A stretch of 64,000 bases of DNA from Aralia elata (GCA_034770075.1 JAVJAP010000135.1:434001-498000); one strand, 5' to 3'; numbered from the stretch's first letter, positions 23,501 to 35,899 are shown. Notes: generated by a model from the letters alone, not told the origin. Made by a program: numbers and translations.

Positions 23501-26500
23501 GTAGAAGGATTGAATTGTACGGTAACTATTCACTAAAAAGTTCTTTTGTGATTAATGTTGAAATCTATATTATCTGAAAAGTCGTTGATCGCTAAGGGGG
23601 CTTACCCTTATTGTAGAATAAATATTATTTATTTAAATGAATTAAATAGTTTAATTTATTTATTTAAATAAGATTAGAATTGTTCTAATTGATTTATTCA
23701 CAACCGGTTTAATATGGAGAACCTAAAGGGTCACACCGCAAAAGAAAAATATTTATTTAATAAGTAAATGACATAATTGTAATAATAAATTAAGTGTATT
23801 TAATTTAATCTATGGAGATAGAATAAATTAAATAGCTTAATATTTATTATTTAATATTTTGGAAATATTAAATATAAATTAATAAGAAGAGTCTTATTAA
23901 CACATATCAATGTATATACAGAATCAAAACAATTAATAATTCGCATAAAGTTTGGCTCTTGATACCACTATTAGGTTTGTATAACGCGAACATGCAATCA
24001 AATTACATTAATAAAGCGGAAGCGCGATAAAATCAGATTTTTTAAAATTTTATACAAACCATCACCATGATCTTTCTTTATGCACAATTATTAATTAAAC
24101 GAAAGAGATGGAGAATAAGAATTATACCCTTGTAGAATTCTAGCTTCCTCAGGTACAAGTTCACCTCCAATTCCTTCGCGTTCTCCTTGAATTCCACCGA
24201 TTAAATTCCTTCCTTTGATCAACGTTAGCCACCCAAGTGTTTGGCCTCTAGAGGTGATCCACCAAGGAATAATACTTGTTCAAGAAGATGGGTGTTGGCA
24301 AAACCCTAGTTTTCTTCTATCTCTATAGAAATTGTAAGTACTCTCTACAATTCTTATGCAAGAGTGTGTAACACTAATCTATGATAAGACTTATCTTATT
24401 TATAGATGTAGGAAAACCCTTCCCTAAACTATTTTAGGATTAGGGTTTCTATTCTAATTAAACTCCTTTAATTAAATTAAACTCCTAATCCAATTAAGAA
24501 TTCATGTGAGAGTACTTCTATTAATTAATTCTCAATCCTTATTAGGAATTAAATAATAGTAATAGTAATAATAATAATAATAAGACTCCTCTTATTAATT
24601 TATATTTAATATTTCTAAAATATTAAATAATAAATATTAAGCTATTTAATTTATTCTATCTCGATAGACTAAATTAAATACACTTAACTTATTATTACAA
24701 TTATGCCATTTACTTCTTAAATAAATATTTTCCTTTTGCGGTTGTTGTGACCCTTTAGGTTCTCCATATTAAACCGGTTGTGAATAAATCAATTAGAACA
24801 ATTTTAATCTTATATTTAAATAAATAAATTAAAACTATTTAATTCATTTAAATAAATAATATTTATCTACAATAAGGGTAAGCCCCCTTAGCGATCAACG
24901 ACTTTCCAGATAATATAGATTTCAACATTAATCACAAAAGAACTTTTCAGTGAATAGTTACCGTACAATTCAATCCTTCTACCATACAATGTCCCAATTA
25001 AATATAAGACATGGAATTACTGTCAAGTTTTATTTTATTTAATTATATGTATTTCGATTCTGAAATGCACAACTCTGATTAATGCAAATTAGAAACTCTT
25101 TTCTAATTTCATTCTGCTTTGGCCAAAGACTTCTGAGTCGTCATTTATCGAATCACATATGACATTCTCTCCTTTTACTAGAAGTGGTAGATTCTTTGTT
25201 GATCATTCACCTATTTCCATGTACAACTTATTATACCCAATCATACCCTTTGATATACCCTAAAGGTCTTAAGGGACATGTCAAAGTATAACTCATCATA
25301 CACAAGATACTATGATGATCTCAAGTCCAAGGATCACTTGTACTACTATCACTAGAGGAATTCCTATTGACATGCGAGTAAAACTCCATTAGGTATTCCT
25401 TAGCGAGCCACGTTCAGTGAACTTATTCTCTAATAAGCACCTACATACTTGTATTAGTGTCTCCACACAAATGATTATGAAATCAATCATTCTCTTCATA
25501 AGAGCAAGCAACGTATGTACTAATCTATCTGGATTCACTAATCCCCTTTTTAGTAATCCATCGATTAGGAACAATTTAAGTTTGTGAGCTATCTAGAATT
25601 TAGATCTCATTAGCATGATCACCATCATGATTCTAAAAGCATTGCTCAAAACTATAGGTTTATCACATTTAATATAACAGCACCATGTAGATAATGCAAA
25701 ATGCCTTTAACAATCGAATAAGATTACAAAGTATATATGCGACATCATATCAAATATGATTGGCTTGTGTGCATACTACTTTCAAGTGCTAGGTTGAACT
25801 TAACTTGGATAATTTTGATGGATGTGTCACCACTTAATCAAAATAATTTAAGAGGTAAAAGAAAAGGAGTTACATGGTGATGTAATTGACAATAGTTGTC
25901 TACCTATTTATTTATATATAGTTTGTTGTGTCACCACAAGGCTATATATATTTGAAATGGGATCCTTATTCTCACAAGCAAGTCTTTAATTAGATTTGCC
26001 GAACTATATATTGAGGGTAATATAGTTTGATAAAAATAGTGGGAGATACCAATTTAAATAAAGACCTAATTTATTTTGGTAAAGATGAATGTGAAAGTAG
26101 TATGCACACAAGTCAATCATATTTGATATGATGTAGCATATACTTTGTAATCTTATTCATTTATTAATAAAAGAATTGATTTTCTTAAAAGGCATTTTAT
26201 ATTATCTACATAGTGTTGTTATATTAAATGTGATAAACCCATAGTTTTGAGCAATGCTTTTAGAATCATGATGGTGACCATGCTAATAAGATCTAAATTC
26301 TAGATAGCTCACAAACTAAAATCGTTGGATTACTAAAAAGGGGATTAGTGAATCCGGATAGATTAGTACATATGTTGCTTGCTCTTAGGAAGAGGATGAT
26401 TGATCTTATAATCATTTGTGTGGAGACACTAAAGCAAGTATATAGGTGCTTATTGGAGAATAAGTTCACTGAACGTGGCTCGCTAAGGAATACCTAATGG

Positions 26501-28451
26501 AGTTTTACTCGCCTGTCAATAGGAATTCCTCTAGTGATAGTAGTACAAGTGATCATTGGACTTGAGATCATCATGGTATCTTGTGTATGATGAGTTATAC
26601 TTTGACATGTCCCTTAAGACCTTTAGGATATATCAAAGGGTATGATTGGGTATAATAAGTTGTACATGGAGATAGGTGAATGGTCAACAAAGAATCTACC
26701 TCATCTAGTAAAAGATGTGAATGTCCTATGTGATTCGATAAATGACAACTCAGTAGTCCTTGGTCAAGGCAGAATGAAATTAGAATGGAGTTTCAAATTT
26801 GCATTATTTAGAGTTGTGCATTTGGGAATCGAAATACATATAATTAAATAAAATAAGACTTGACAGTAAATCCATGTCTTATATTTAATTGGGACATTGT
26901 ATGGTAGAAGGATTGAATTGTACGGTAACTATTCACTAAAAAGTTCTTTTGTGATTAATGTTGAAATCTATATTATCTGAAAAGTCGTTGATCGCTAAGG
27001 GGGCTTACCCTTATTGTAGAATAAATATTATTTATTTAAATGAATTAAATAGTTTAATTTATTTATTTAAATAAGATTAGAATTGTTCTAATTGATTTAT
27101 TCACAACCGGTTTAATATGGAGAACCTAAAGGGTCACACCGCAAAAGAAAAATATTTATTTAATAAGTAAATGACATAATTGTAATAATAAATTAAGTGT
27201 ATTTAATTTAATCTATGGAGATAGAATAAATTAAATAGCTTAATATTTATTATTTAATATTTTGGAAATATTAAATATAAATTAATAAGAAGAGTCTTAT
27301 TAACACATATCAATGTATATACAGAATCAAAACAATTAATAATTCGCATAAAGTTTGGCTCTTGATACCACTATTAGGTTTGTATAACGCGAACATGCAA
27401 TCAAATTACATTAATAAAGCGGAAGCAGCGCGATAAAATCAGATTTTAAAATTTTATACAAACCATCACCATGATCTTTCTTTATGCACAATTATTAATT
27501 AAACGAAAGAGATGGAGAATAAGAATTATACCCTTGTAGAATTCTAGCTTCCTCAGGTACAAGTTCACCTCCAATTCCTTCGCGTTCTCCTTGAATTCCA
27601 CCGATTAAATTCCTTCCTTTGATCAACGTTAGCCACCCAAGTGTTTGGCCTCTAGAGGTGATCCACCAAGGAATAATACTTGTTCAAGAAGATGGGTGTT
27701 GGCAAAACCCTAGTTTCTATCTCTATAGAAATTGTAAGTACTCTCTACAATTCTTATGCAAGAGTGTGTAACACTAATCTATGATAAGACTTATCTTATT
27801 TATAGATGTAGGAAAACCCTTCCCTAAACTATTTAGGATTAGGGTTTCTATTCTAATTAAACTCCTTTAATTAAATTAAACTCCTAATCCAATTAGGAAT
27901 TCATGTGAGAGTACTTCTATTAATTAATTCTCAATCCTTATTAGGAATTAAATAATAGTAATAGTAATAATAATAATAATAAGACTCCTCTTATTAATTT
28001 ATATTTAATATTTCTAAAATATTAAATAATAAATATTAAGCTATTTAATTTATTCTATCTCGATAGACTAAATTAAATACACTTAACTTATTATTACAAT
28101 TATGCCATTTACTTCTTAAATAAATATTTTCCTTTTGCGGTGTGACCCTTTAGGTTCTCCATATTAAACCGGTTGTGAATAAATCAATTAGAACAATTTT
28201 AATCTTATTTAAATAAATAAATTAAACTATTTAATTCATTTAAATAAATAATATTTATCTACAATAAGGGTAAGCCCCCTTAGCGATCAACGACTTTCCA
28301 GATAATATAGATTTCAACATTAATCACAAAAGAACTTTTCAGTGAATAGTTACCGTACAATTCAATCCTTCTACCATACAATGTCCCAATTAAATATAAG
28401 ACATGGAATTACTGTCAAGTTTTATTTTATTTAATTATATGTATTTCGATT

Positions 28452-28863
28452 ATAATGGATTGGGAATTAATTAATAGAAGTACTCTCACATGAATTCTTA
28501 ATGGGATTAGTAGCATAATTAATTAAAGGAGTTTAATTATAATAGAAATCATAATCCTAAATAGTTTAGGGAAGGGTTATTCCTACATCTATAAATAAGA
28601 GGAGTCTTATCATAGATTAGGGTTACACACTCTTGCATTAGATTGTGGAGAGTACTTGCAATTTCTATAGAGATAGAAACTAGGGTTTTGCCAATACTCA
28701 ACTTCTTGAATACCTATTCTTCCTTGGTGGATCACCTCTAGAGGCCAAACACTTGGGTGGCTAACGTTGATCAAAGGAAGGAATCTCATCGGTGGAATTC
28801 AAGGAGAATACGAAGGACTAGGAGTTGAACTTGTACCCGAGAAAGCTTTGATCTACGAGGGTA
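28452..28863 (+). repeat. E3 5' LTR, last part, truncated
   Basis: Matches the 3' LTR from about 45315 to 45723. It then jumps at GGTA (28860-28863) into the sequence just upstream of gag, ATTAATTAAATGAATG. About 157 bp of LTR end, the primer-binding site and the roughly 1.8-kb leader are missing. About 34 bp around the trinucleotide run are also missing relative to the 3' LTR. Confidence 0.88.
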
Positions 28864-28919
28864 ATTAATTAAATGAATGTATGCTAAAATATTATCTATT
28901 TCACATGCAGAATTTAAAA

Positions 28920-29508
28920 ATGTCAAACTCACTATCACTGCGTAGCATACTTGATGCTAACAAACTGACCGGACCGAATTACACGGACTGGTTAAGGAAT
29001 CTGAGAATTGTTCTCACTGCTGAAAAGATTTCTTATGTCCTAAATTCGCCAGTCCCTGCAAATGTTGCAGAAACAGCCTCTGAGGAAGAGATTGCTACTT
29101 TCAAAAAGTGGCAAGATGATGCAATCTTGGCTCAATGCATCATGCTCGCAGTCACTACTGAACACCTTCTCACAATTTGTTGTGAATTTTCACATGAATA
29201 AGTTGGACGTTAGCTTGCCTGAGTTACTTAACATGCTGAAAACTGTTGAAGGTCACTTCTCATCCAACAAGAATCAAGTCTTACTAGTGGATGATTCTTC
29301 CAAGAAAAGGAAGAGGCCCAAGGTATTTTCTGAAAAGAAGAAAAACAAGAAGGCTAAGGGCAAGGCGAAAAGAAGGATAAAAAGAAACCTGATCCAGATA
29401 GCAAAGGAATTTGCTACCATTGTAATAAGCCGGGACACTAGAAGAGGAACTGCAAGGAGTATTTTGCGGACTAAAAGAAGCTTGGAGAAGCTTCGACTTC
29501 CGATCTAG
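28920..29508 (+). pseudogene. E3 gag, internally deleted and frameshifted
   Basis: I place the start at 28920 (MSNSLSLRSIL), the family start also seen at 45935, rather than the upstream ATG at 28881. Residues to about 78 are good gag (NKLTGPNYTDWLRNLRIVLT; SEEEIATFKKWQDD). After MLA at about 29154 some 300 bp of the gag middle are missing compared with E0, and the frame shifts to FSQFVVNFHMNKLDVSLPEL. A lysine-rich stretch follows, then the CCHC knuckle CYHCNKPGH with TAG (29439-29441) in place of Trp. Gag makes the particle and binds the RNA; this copy cannot do so fully. Confidence 0.85.
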
Positions 29509-29510
29509 GT

Positions 29511-29945
29511 TTGTTCATGATTGAAATTAATTTTTCTGAAAGTCAAAATTCTACTTGGGTATTGGATACCAGCTGTAGTTCTCACATATGTAATATTATG
29601 CAGGGACTAAGCAGAAGTAGAAAGCTGAACAAGGATGAAGTCGTCCTACGAGTGGAAAATGGAGTAAAGGTTGTTGCATTAGCTGTAGGAAATTTTTGTT
29701 TAGCACTGCCTTCGGGTAAGTTCATTAGTTTAAATAATTGTTATTATGTTCCAACACTCATTAGAAACATTATTTCAATTTTTGTATTGGATATGGATGG
29801 TTTTGATATTATAATAAAAAACAACAGTTGTTCTATTTATAATAAAAATGTTTTATATGGTGTTGGCAATCTACTGAATGGACTTTACATACTTGACTTT
29901 CATGAAAATATACTTCAAATTGAACAAACTAAGAAAAGAAAATGA
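29511..29945 (+). pseudogene. E3 Copia protease region
   Basis: The open stretch encodes FMIEINFSESQNSTWVLD then TSCSSHICN: the catalytic Asp-Thr-Gly is Asp-Thr-Ser here, so activity is doubtful. NCYYVPTLIRNIISI and LQIEQTKKRK are typical of the segment between Copia protease and integrase. A TGA at 29943-29945 separates it from the integrase. E0 and E1 have the same order of motifs. Confidence 0.85.
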
Positions 29946-30493
29946 GATGATGTTAATTATACCTTTATGTGGCACTGTAGACTCGGTCATATCAATGAAA
30001 CAAGATTAACCAAGTTGCATAAAGATGGGCTTTTAGAGCTATCTGATTACGAATCATATCCAACTTGTGAATCTTGTCTCATACGTAAGATTACTAAATC
30101 TCCTTTTAGTGGAAAAGGAGAAAGAGTTACAGAGTTGTTAGCGTTGGTACACACAGACGTATGTGGACCTATGACAACGAATGCACGAGGAGGGTATTCT
30201 TATTTTATTACTTTCACTGATGATCATTCTAGATTTGGATATGAGTATTTAATGAAATACAAATTTGAATCGTTTGAAAAGTTCAAAGAATTCAGAAGTG
30301 AAGTAGAGAAGCAAACTGGTAAGAGTATTAAGATTCTTCGATCGGATCGAGGAGGTGAATACTTGACCAATGAGTTTCTAAGTTGTCTCAAAGAAAATGG
30401 TATAATCTCACAATGGACTCCACCAGGGACGCCACAGTTAAATGGTGTATCTGAAAGGAGAAATCAAACATTATTGGACATGGTTCGTTCCAT
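29946..30493 (+). pseudogene. E3 integrase, N-terminal and catalytic part
   Basis: Counting from Met at 29967: zinc-binding His3, His8, Cys34 and Cys37 (WHCRLGH ... CESC), then the DDE residues Asp64 (HTDVCGP), Asp127 (RSDRGGEY) and Glu163 (VSERRN). All are present, unlike in E0, E1 and E2. Integrase joins the cDNA to the host chromosome. The frame is cut after DMVRS by E4 at 30494; the last bases TCCAT are the TSD, and the protein continues at 38263. It is the best-preserved catalytic domain of the Copia family in the window. Confidence 0.9.
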
Positions 30494-32750
30494 TGTAACG
30501 ACCCCAAAATTCATACAATTCAACTCTTAACATCGGTTGTTATCAATACATCGTCGTTCTAACTTTACAACAATACCCAATATTAAACTTAATAAAATTG
30601 CGGAATAATTTAAACTTTTCTATTACAAATCATTCTCGATCCCAAAATTCTCAACCTTTACATCTAAATATCTTAGAATCATGTTAATCTCATGATTCGC
30701 CTTGTCGAACTTATTATAAAAGTTTACACCTTAATACAACTTTACAACTCAACATAAATACATTTATCAAAAACTTAACATAATTCAAGTAATAACTTCA
30801 ACTTAAAAATTTAATCTTCATGCATCATTTTGATCCATGTCATTTGTATAGCACATAACGTTACCTTGTGTCTTTAACCTGCAAAAGTGGTTATTTGCAA
30901 GAATGAGCTCGACAACTCAGCAAAATCTAACAGTTTACATACATCACATAACACGTAGATAACATGCTCATCATATATATCATAAATATTTGTCTAAACA
31001 TATCATACAAGCTGTATATCAATTACCTAGTAATAAATTGAGTTCCATAACTCAATCAATATTATAACTCAATGGACGTTGTCATAAATTGACTTTGTCA
31101 TTTCATACATATAACACATAGAATACATCATGTTTTTACATCATAGATTTAAAATAATTAATCATTTAGTTCAATAACAAATAGGAACTAAAAGACTTGC
31201 CTGGTTCGTAGATTACCAATTACCATAATCAACTTATACTTATCTGCACTTCATGTATCCTACACGATATATATAATCATGCACAACATTTATTAGGCAC
31301 ATAGCAATACTTAGTATTAACTCTACTTTACATTTCATAATCCTTCATTTTATTCTCTATTCAATAATATAATTTTAATATCTCAATTAATACATTAGTC
31401 GAAACTTTAGACATGCATAGGGTAACATAGCATGGCCACAAGAATTTTTTTTATATCACCGTCGGGGCGGTGGCGACGTTCCTAATACAATTTCACCGCC
31501 GGGCGGTGAACTTGAAACTTGACTTCTGCAGTTCGCGAACTGCAGAATATTCAAAGCCAAAAACTCCAAATTTCTTCATTTTAACAACAAATTAAAATTA
31601 CCCAATCACTATAACTCAAATATGATCATTACCCAAACCTTCTAGCACGATTTTAACATCTTAAACAACCAATTTAAAGCCTTTAAAAAATCACAATTCA
31701 TACTAGTTTTACAAACTTTTACAAATTTAGCGCAATCAATCGCTACGAATTTGTTTCTCAGCCAAATTAGTCCGTTCAACTTCCGTTGTTTTCGTTTTTA
31801 AACGCATAATAACAATCTATCATCAATTTACAGATCAACATGCAATTCAAACATAAATTTTTATACATTTAAGCCATATCCATATTTTTCTTCTCTGTAA
31901 ATTTCTAAACTCTAATTAAACATAGTTTCATGGATTTAATTACTCTAAATCACATATAGATCATATAAAATACATTTATTCATGCTTACAAACATCTAAC
32001 ATCAATTTTATTAACAATTAACCATACAATTTAATTTACAGAAAACTCAAAACGTACATTCATGTAAATATTAAAGAAGAATATAATCAAATACTTTTAA
32101 TTTAAGGATTACCTTTGATAAGATGCTAGATTATGCAATAAAGATGAATGGATTTCCTTCTTCAATTTTCTCAAACTCTCTCTTTTTCTCTTTGTATCTC
32201 CAACTTAGCCAAAAATAAGAATTGCTCAATAGAAAATACGTTAAACTTAATTTAATGAGTGGGTGTCAGTTAGTAACTGACACTAACCCCCACTAAGGCC
32301 TCGTTTGGCCAATTCCTTTACCCTCCCTTCTAGTTTATTTTAATAACTTGCTTACAATATAGTTTAATGTCACATATTTAGTGAATTAAATAATCTCATT
32401 TAATTCAATTAAATAAAATAGAATATTATCACATTAAATCACATAGTCACATAATTAAAATTCTCATTTATTGATCATGACAAATTATTCAATTTCTAAT
32501 TAATTATTAATTAATTAGAAATAACATTATACTTATTTAAATAATGTATTTAATCGAATAAACTCAATTAAATACATACTTTGAATATAAAAATTCTCCA
32601 CATTAATTTAACTAATGTAACACATATAATTAAATTAATCTACCACAAATTCATCAATTAATTATTTAATTTAATAATTAAATCATCGAAAAATATTTAT
32701 TTAATTCAATAAATATTTTAAATTAAATTACAAAAATCTCGTTCGTCACA
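30494..32750 (-). repeat. E4 3' LTR
   Basis: About 2.26 kb, very like 35918-38262 by eye. It lacks some 85 bp of the GC-rich block that the other LTR has at about 36902-36985. It contains a perfect 24-bp palindrome at 31524-31547 and an inverted repeat at 32263-32283 (ten-base arms GTGTCAGTTA around one base). Confidence 0.92.
31524..31547. repeat. Perfect 24-bp palindrome in the E4 LTR
   Basis: TTCTGCAGTTCG followed by its exact reverse complement, directly after the GC-rich block. The second LTR has the same palindrome, unchanged, at 37027-37050. Confidence 0.95.
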
Positions 32751-32763
32751 TTTTTCTCCCCTT
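32751..32763 (-). promoter_or_regulatory. E4 polypurine tract
   Basis: On the - strand AAGGGGAGAAAAA abuts the 3' LTR. E6 has the related tract TGGGGGGAGAGAA at 51204-51216, followed by a similar AAGGATT-type segment. Confidence 0.82.
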
Positions 32764-32795
32764 AAAAGGATTTTGTCCCCAGAATCACCACTCAA

Positions 32796-32835
32796 TTAAT
32801 TCATCCACGTAGCTTCTTCAGCGTTGTGGTTCCTC
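32796..32835 (-). pseudogene. E4 chromodomain tail remnant
   Basis: On the - strand this short stretch reads RNHNAEEATWMN then TAA. E6 reads NHNAEEAT at the same distance from its polypurine tract, as the end of its chromodomain. It is the only protein-coding trace I find inside E4, and it shows that the ancestor was a chromodomain Gypsy element that lost gag to integrase. Confidence 0.75.
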
Positions 32836-35800
32836 TTCTATCTTTACACCAATTCACATATTTCACAACATATAACATCTATAAATATATATTCGAACCC
32901 GACACCTCTCGAAATAAGAATTTTTTTTTATTAAACTCTCATTTAATCATTACTGAAAATTCGGGTTGTCACATCCTTCCCTCCTTATAAGGATTCCGTC
33001 CTCGGAATCAACGAAACCTCCCTTACTCGGTTTTTACTAGATCTCTATCGCAATTATCGTTGAGTAATTAATGTATTACCTTAGTGTAGGTTTTATTTCA
33101 TCACCTTCACTTAAACTTAGAACACTTCGAGTGTTATATATTCTTTAACCCTTTAACGCATTCATTGCATATCATACTCGTCATAATCATTTAATATCCT
33201 GATTTAGCATCGTACATATATTCGGAATATCACATTCACCCCTTCTTCTAAGAATTTCGTCCTCGAAATTTTAATTTACTAATATTCGTTCCTTTAATTT
33301 ATCGAAATGGACTCTACGTTAATCTCTACTTATTCATTGGGTTCTACAACCAAGTTCTTTCTCTAGAGACCTTTTTAAGATCATCGCATTCTTCACATTT
33401 TCCTCTTCTAAACATTTCTCATCATTACTCATCATCAGCTAAATTTATCTCTTTCCCTTCTAGAATTTCATTCCTTTCTTGGATTTACTATAGTTTGTTC
33501 AACTTACTCATCACCACATGTTACATTCTACGACTTACCCCTTCTTAAGGAATATCCTCCTTTCCACTTCCACCTTTCAAAAGAATAAGAATCTTCCATA
33601 ATTGTTCAATAATTGTAAAGTAGTATGAATAATTCAGGAATTTAAAAGATTCATTCAAAAATTTTCAATATCATGCTGAGGAGTCGTAAAGACTTGAACC
33701 TTGTCCTAGGTTAACAGATATTTCTACTGTAACCTTTAACAGTCAAAAGATTATGAACCATCTCTTCTCGTACTCCAGGTGATCAGCTCTTCGTACTATG
33801 TATTGTGCACATACATATTAACGCTATTGCGTATCCCTCATTACAGGGTTTGTTCACCTCAGACTTAATACAAATTTTGCACCAGAATAAACTGGTTTGG
33901 CATAAAATCTTAAAGAATTCTTGAACTTCATAAACACCTTTCAATAGTTGTCTAGCCGAATCAACTAGCATAGACCTTGAACAACAATTCAGACATCAGT
34001 CAAAATATTTTTAGCCAACTTAATTGGCATATCTTTTCATAGCTTAAAAGAAAACCAAAATTCTTTTATGACGTCATGATACCGTACTGTCTTAATAGTA
34101 CGTTGAGGATGCCGTTATTTTGGGAATTTGTCATACTACATCATACCATAGTGGGCTGACGATCCTTCGATCACATCCAACACTAGGTTCAGTTGCATTG
34201 ATGACTCCATCGTTCAAAATATATTTTGATAATTTCAAATCATTTTTGTCTAGCTGAAACAATTAGCATAGACAAATGAATAACAACACCTTTTTAAAAC
34301 TTATTGGCTCAAACATTGACCTAATATATTTTTGAGAACTCAAAATTGCGAATATCAGCACGATGTCAATAAATTTTGAAAATCTAGCATAGCTAGAGGA
34401 TTTAGAATCTCCATTTTCTCCATCAACTTCGATCTTTATTCCATTACTTCTTTAATTAATCATTCTATCAGTCTTCAATACCATCAATGCTCTCTACACC
34501 GTAACTTTTCTATACCCAATATAGTTCACAAACTTACCATACTTTGGAAGTTCAGGAACTTACAACAATCATATGGTTTTAGGAACTTATCATAGTCAGA
34601 CCAAAATCGTCCATTCACTGAGGGGTTCCACCATACGAATATGAGTCACGAACTTACCATAAGTATGAGTTTTAAGAACCGTACGTAATCTTAATAATCT
34701 ATAACTATCAAATATAAATATGAGAAAAGAATCACCTCTTGTCATATGTATAGTGATAGCGCGATACCCACATTGCAATGAATTGTCAATATAGGAAGCT
34801 AAGTGGTCGTTACACCAAGCACGAATTCCCCGCCCATACAAGGAATTGTACAACTCAGCCACTAACATGAGTTCTCCATTAAAATCCCACCTAATTCCAT
34901 CTTTTTCTTAACTTACTCTTTGCTTAATACGAATTCATCGTATTTCATCATCCATAACTCCTCGTGAGTTTACCTCGTACTATTTCATAGTACTATCTCT
35001 TTATAGCGTTATGCTACAACTATTCAATCATTTAAGATCCTCTTGACATTTTATAACTTTAACTGATTACGTCGTGATCTCGTTCTATCATCAACTCTTC
35101 TTACGATTCTTTCTTATCTTATGACCGTCTCATCCTACGATCTTCTTTATTCTTCTCTTTAATCACGTTATCTTATGATTAATCAACTCAGGTGTTCCCT
35201 GTTCTTTTAGCTATTCAGGTTCTTCTTTGAACCTAATCATTTTATCATAATCTTGTCTCACATGAATTCTCTAAACTCTATTTGAGTTCATCTTTATCAT
35301 TAATACCATTTTCATCTTATAGACATCGTCTATTTAATAACACCATCTTTATTACTGGAGTCAGGTAATTCCTGGTTCTCATCTTTCATAACTCTTCAAG
35401 ATTCTTCTTTGAATCTTCTATTTATATCTCAAATATTCCTTTAAGAATTTCTAACTTCATTCATACCATTCACTATTTTATTTGAGTTTACTTCGCGTCA
35501 TTTGCATCTTCTTCTTATAACGTTTCTAGGTCTTAACTCATCTCATGCATCTACCTATATAAAAAAATCACTTCTTAATCATACGCATCCATAATTCTAT
35601 ACTTGATACACATCGAGTCTCTAACAGTGTTTAGTACAGCACATGAGTGGTTTCCCACAAACAACCAACAAACTAGTTCCCGTCTCGTCTACACTGTCTC
35701 TCACAGTGAGTTAGGTCGGTTGCTAGTTCGTATCAACCTCCGCTCTCTGAAGGAATTGTTTAGCCCAGATATCATACATCAACCATTAAAGAATACGATT

Positions 35801-35899
35801 GCACCACAATTATACTTACTTATTATTCTTTAAACTCTCTCATCTTCACCTCTTTTCTCTAAGGTTATAGCCTAAGGTACTCGTACCTAAGGTTCCTAA
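32836..35899 (-). mobile_element. E4 internal region, non-coding
   Basis: No convincing open frame. At 32969-33013, 33230-33270 and, more weakly, about 33530-33560 there are further degenerate copies of the LTR-end/polypurine/AAGGATT module that starts at 32746. At 33770-34260 the sequence resembles part of the LTRs of E5 and E6: a GATCAGC motif, then GCACCA...GGTTTGG, then TGTCTAGCCGAATCAA...GACC. The last 60 bp (CTCTAAGGTTATAGCCTAAGG...) match the E6 leader next to its primer site. Elsewhere (34300-35800) it is AT-rich, with many short CTT/CAT-rich words. Confidence 0.75.

Larger units (their letters stand above)
17111..28451. repeat. Tandem array of a 3.4-kb composite unit (3 full + 1 partial)
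   Basis: Unit A 17111-20505, unit B 20506-23900, unit C 23901-27303 and partial unit D 27304-28451. Each full unit holds 68 bp of E2 leader with primer site, the E2 5' LTR on the - strand, 307 bp of E0 leader, and the first 1.2 kb of the E3 LTR on the + strand. Units A and B are both 3395 bp and C is 3403 bp. Each junction reads CTTATTAACACATATC with at most one base of overlap. Unit D stops after ATTTCGATT inside the - strand LTR, and the sequence returns to the E3 LTR at about 28452. Confidence 0.93.

Noticed and set aside
17111..28451. CRISPR-like or satellite array
   Set aside because: The 3.4-kb repeats with LTR content and no short spacer pattern are a duplication of transposon DNA, not CRISPR or a centromeric satellite.
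33783..33971. Short frames inside E4 (also 34596-34868 and 35603-35833)
   Set aside because: No domain, and they partly overlap the LTR-like segment; length is within chance for this region.
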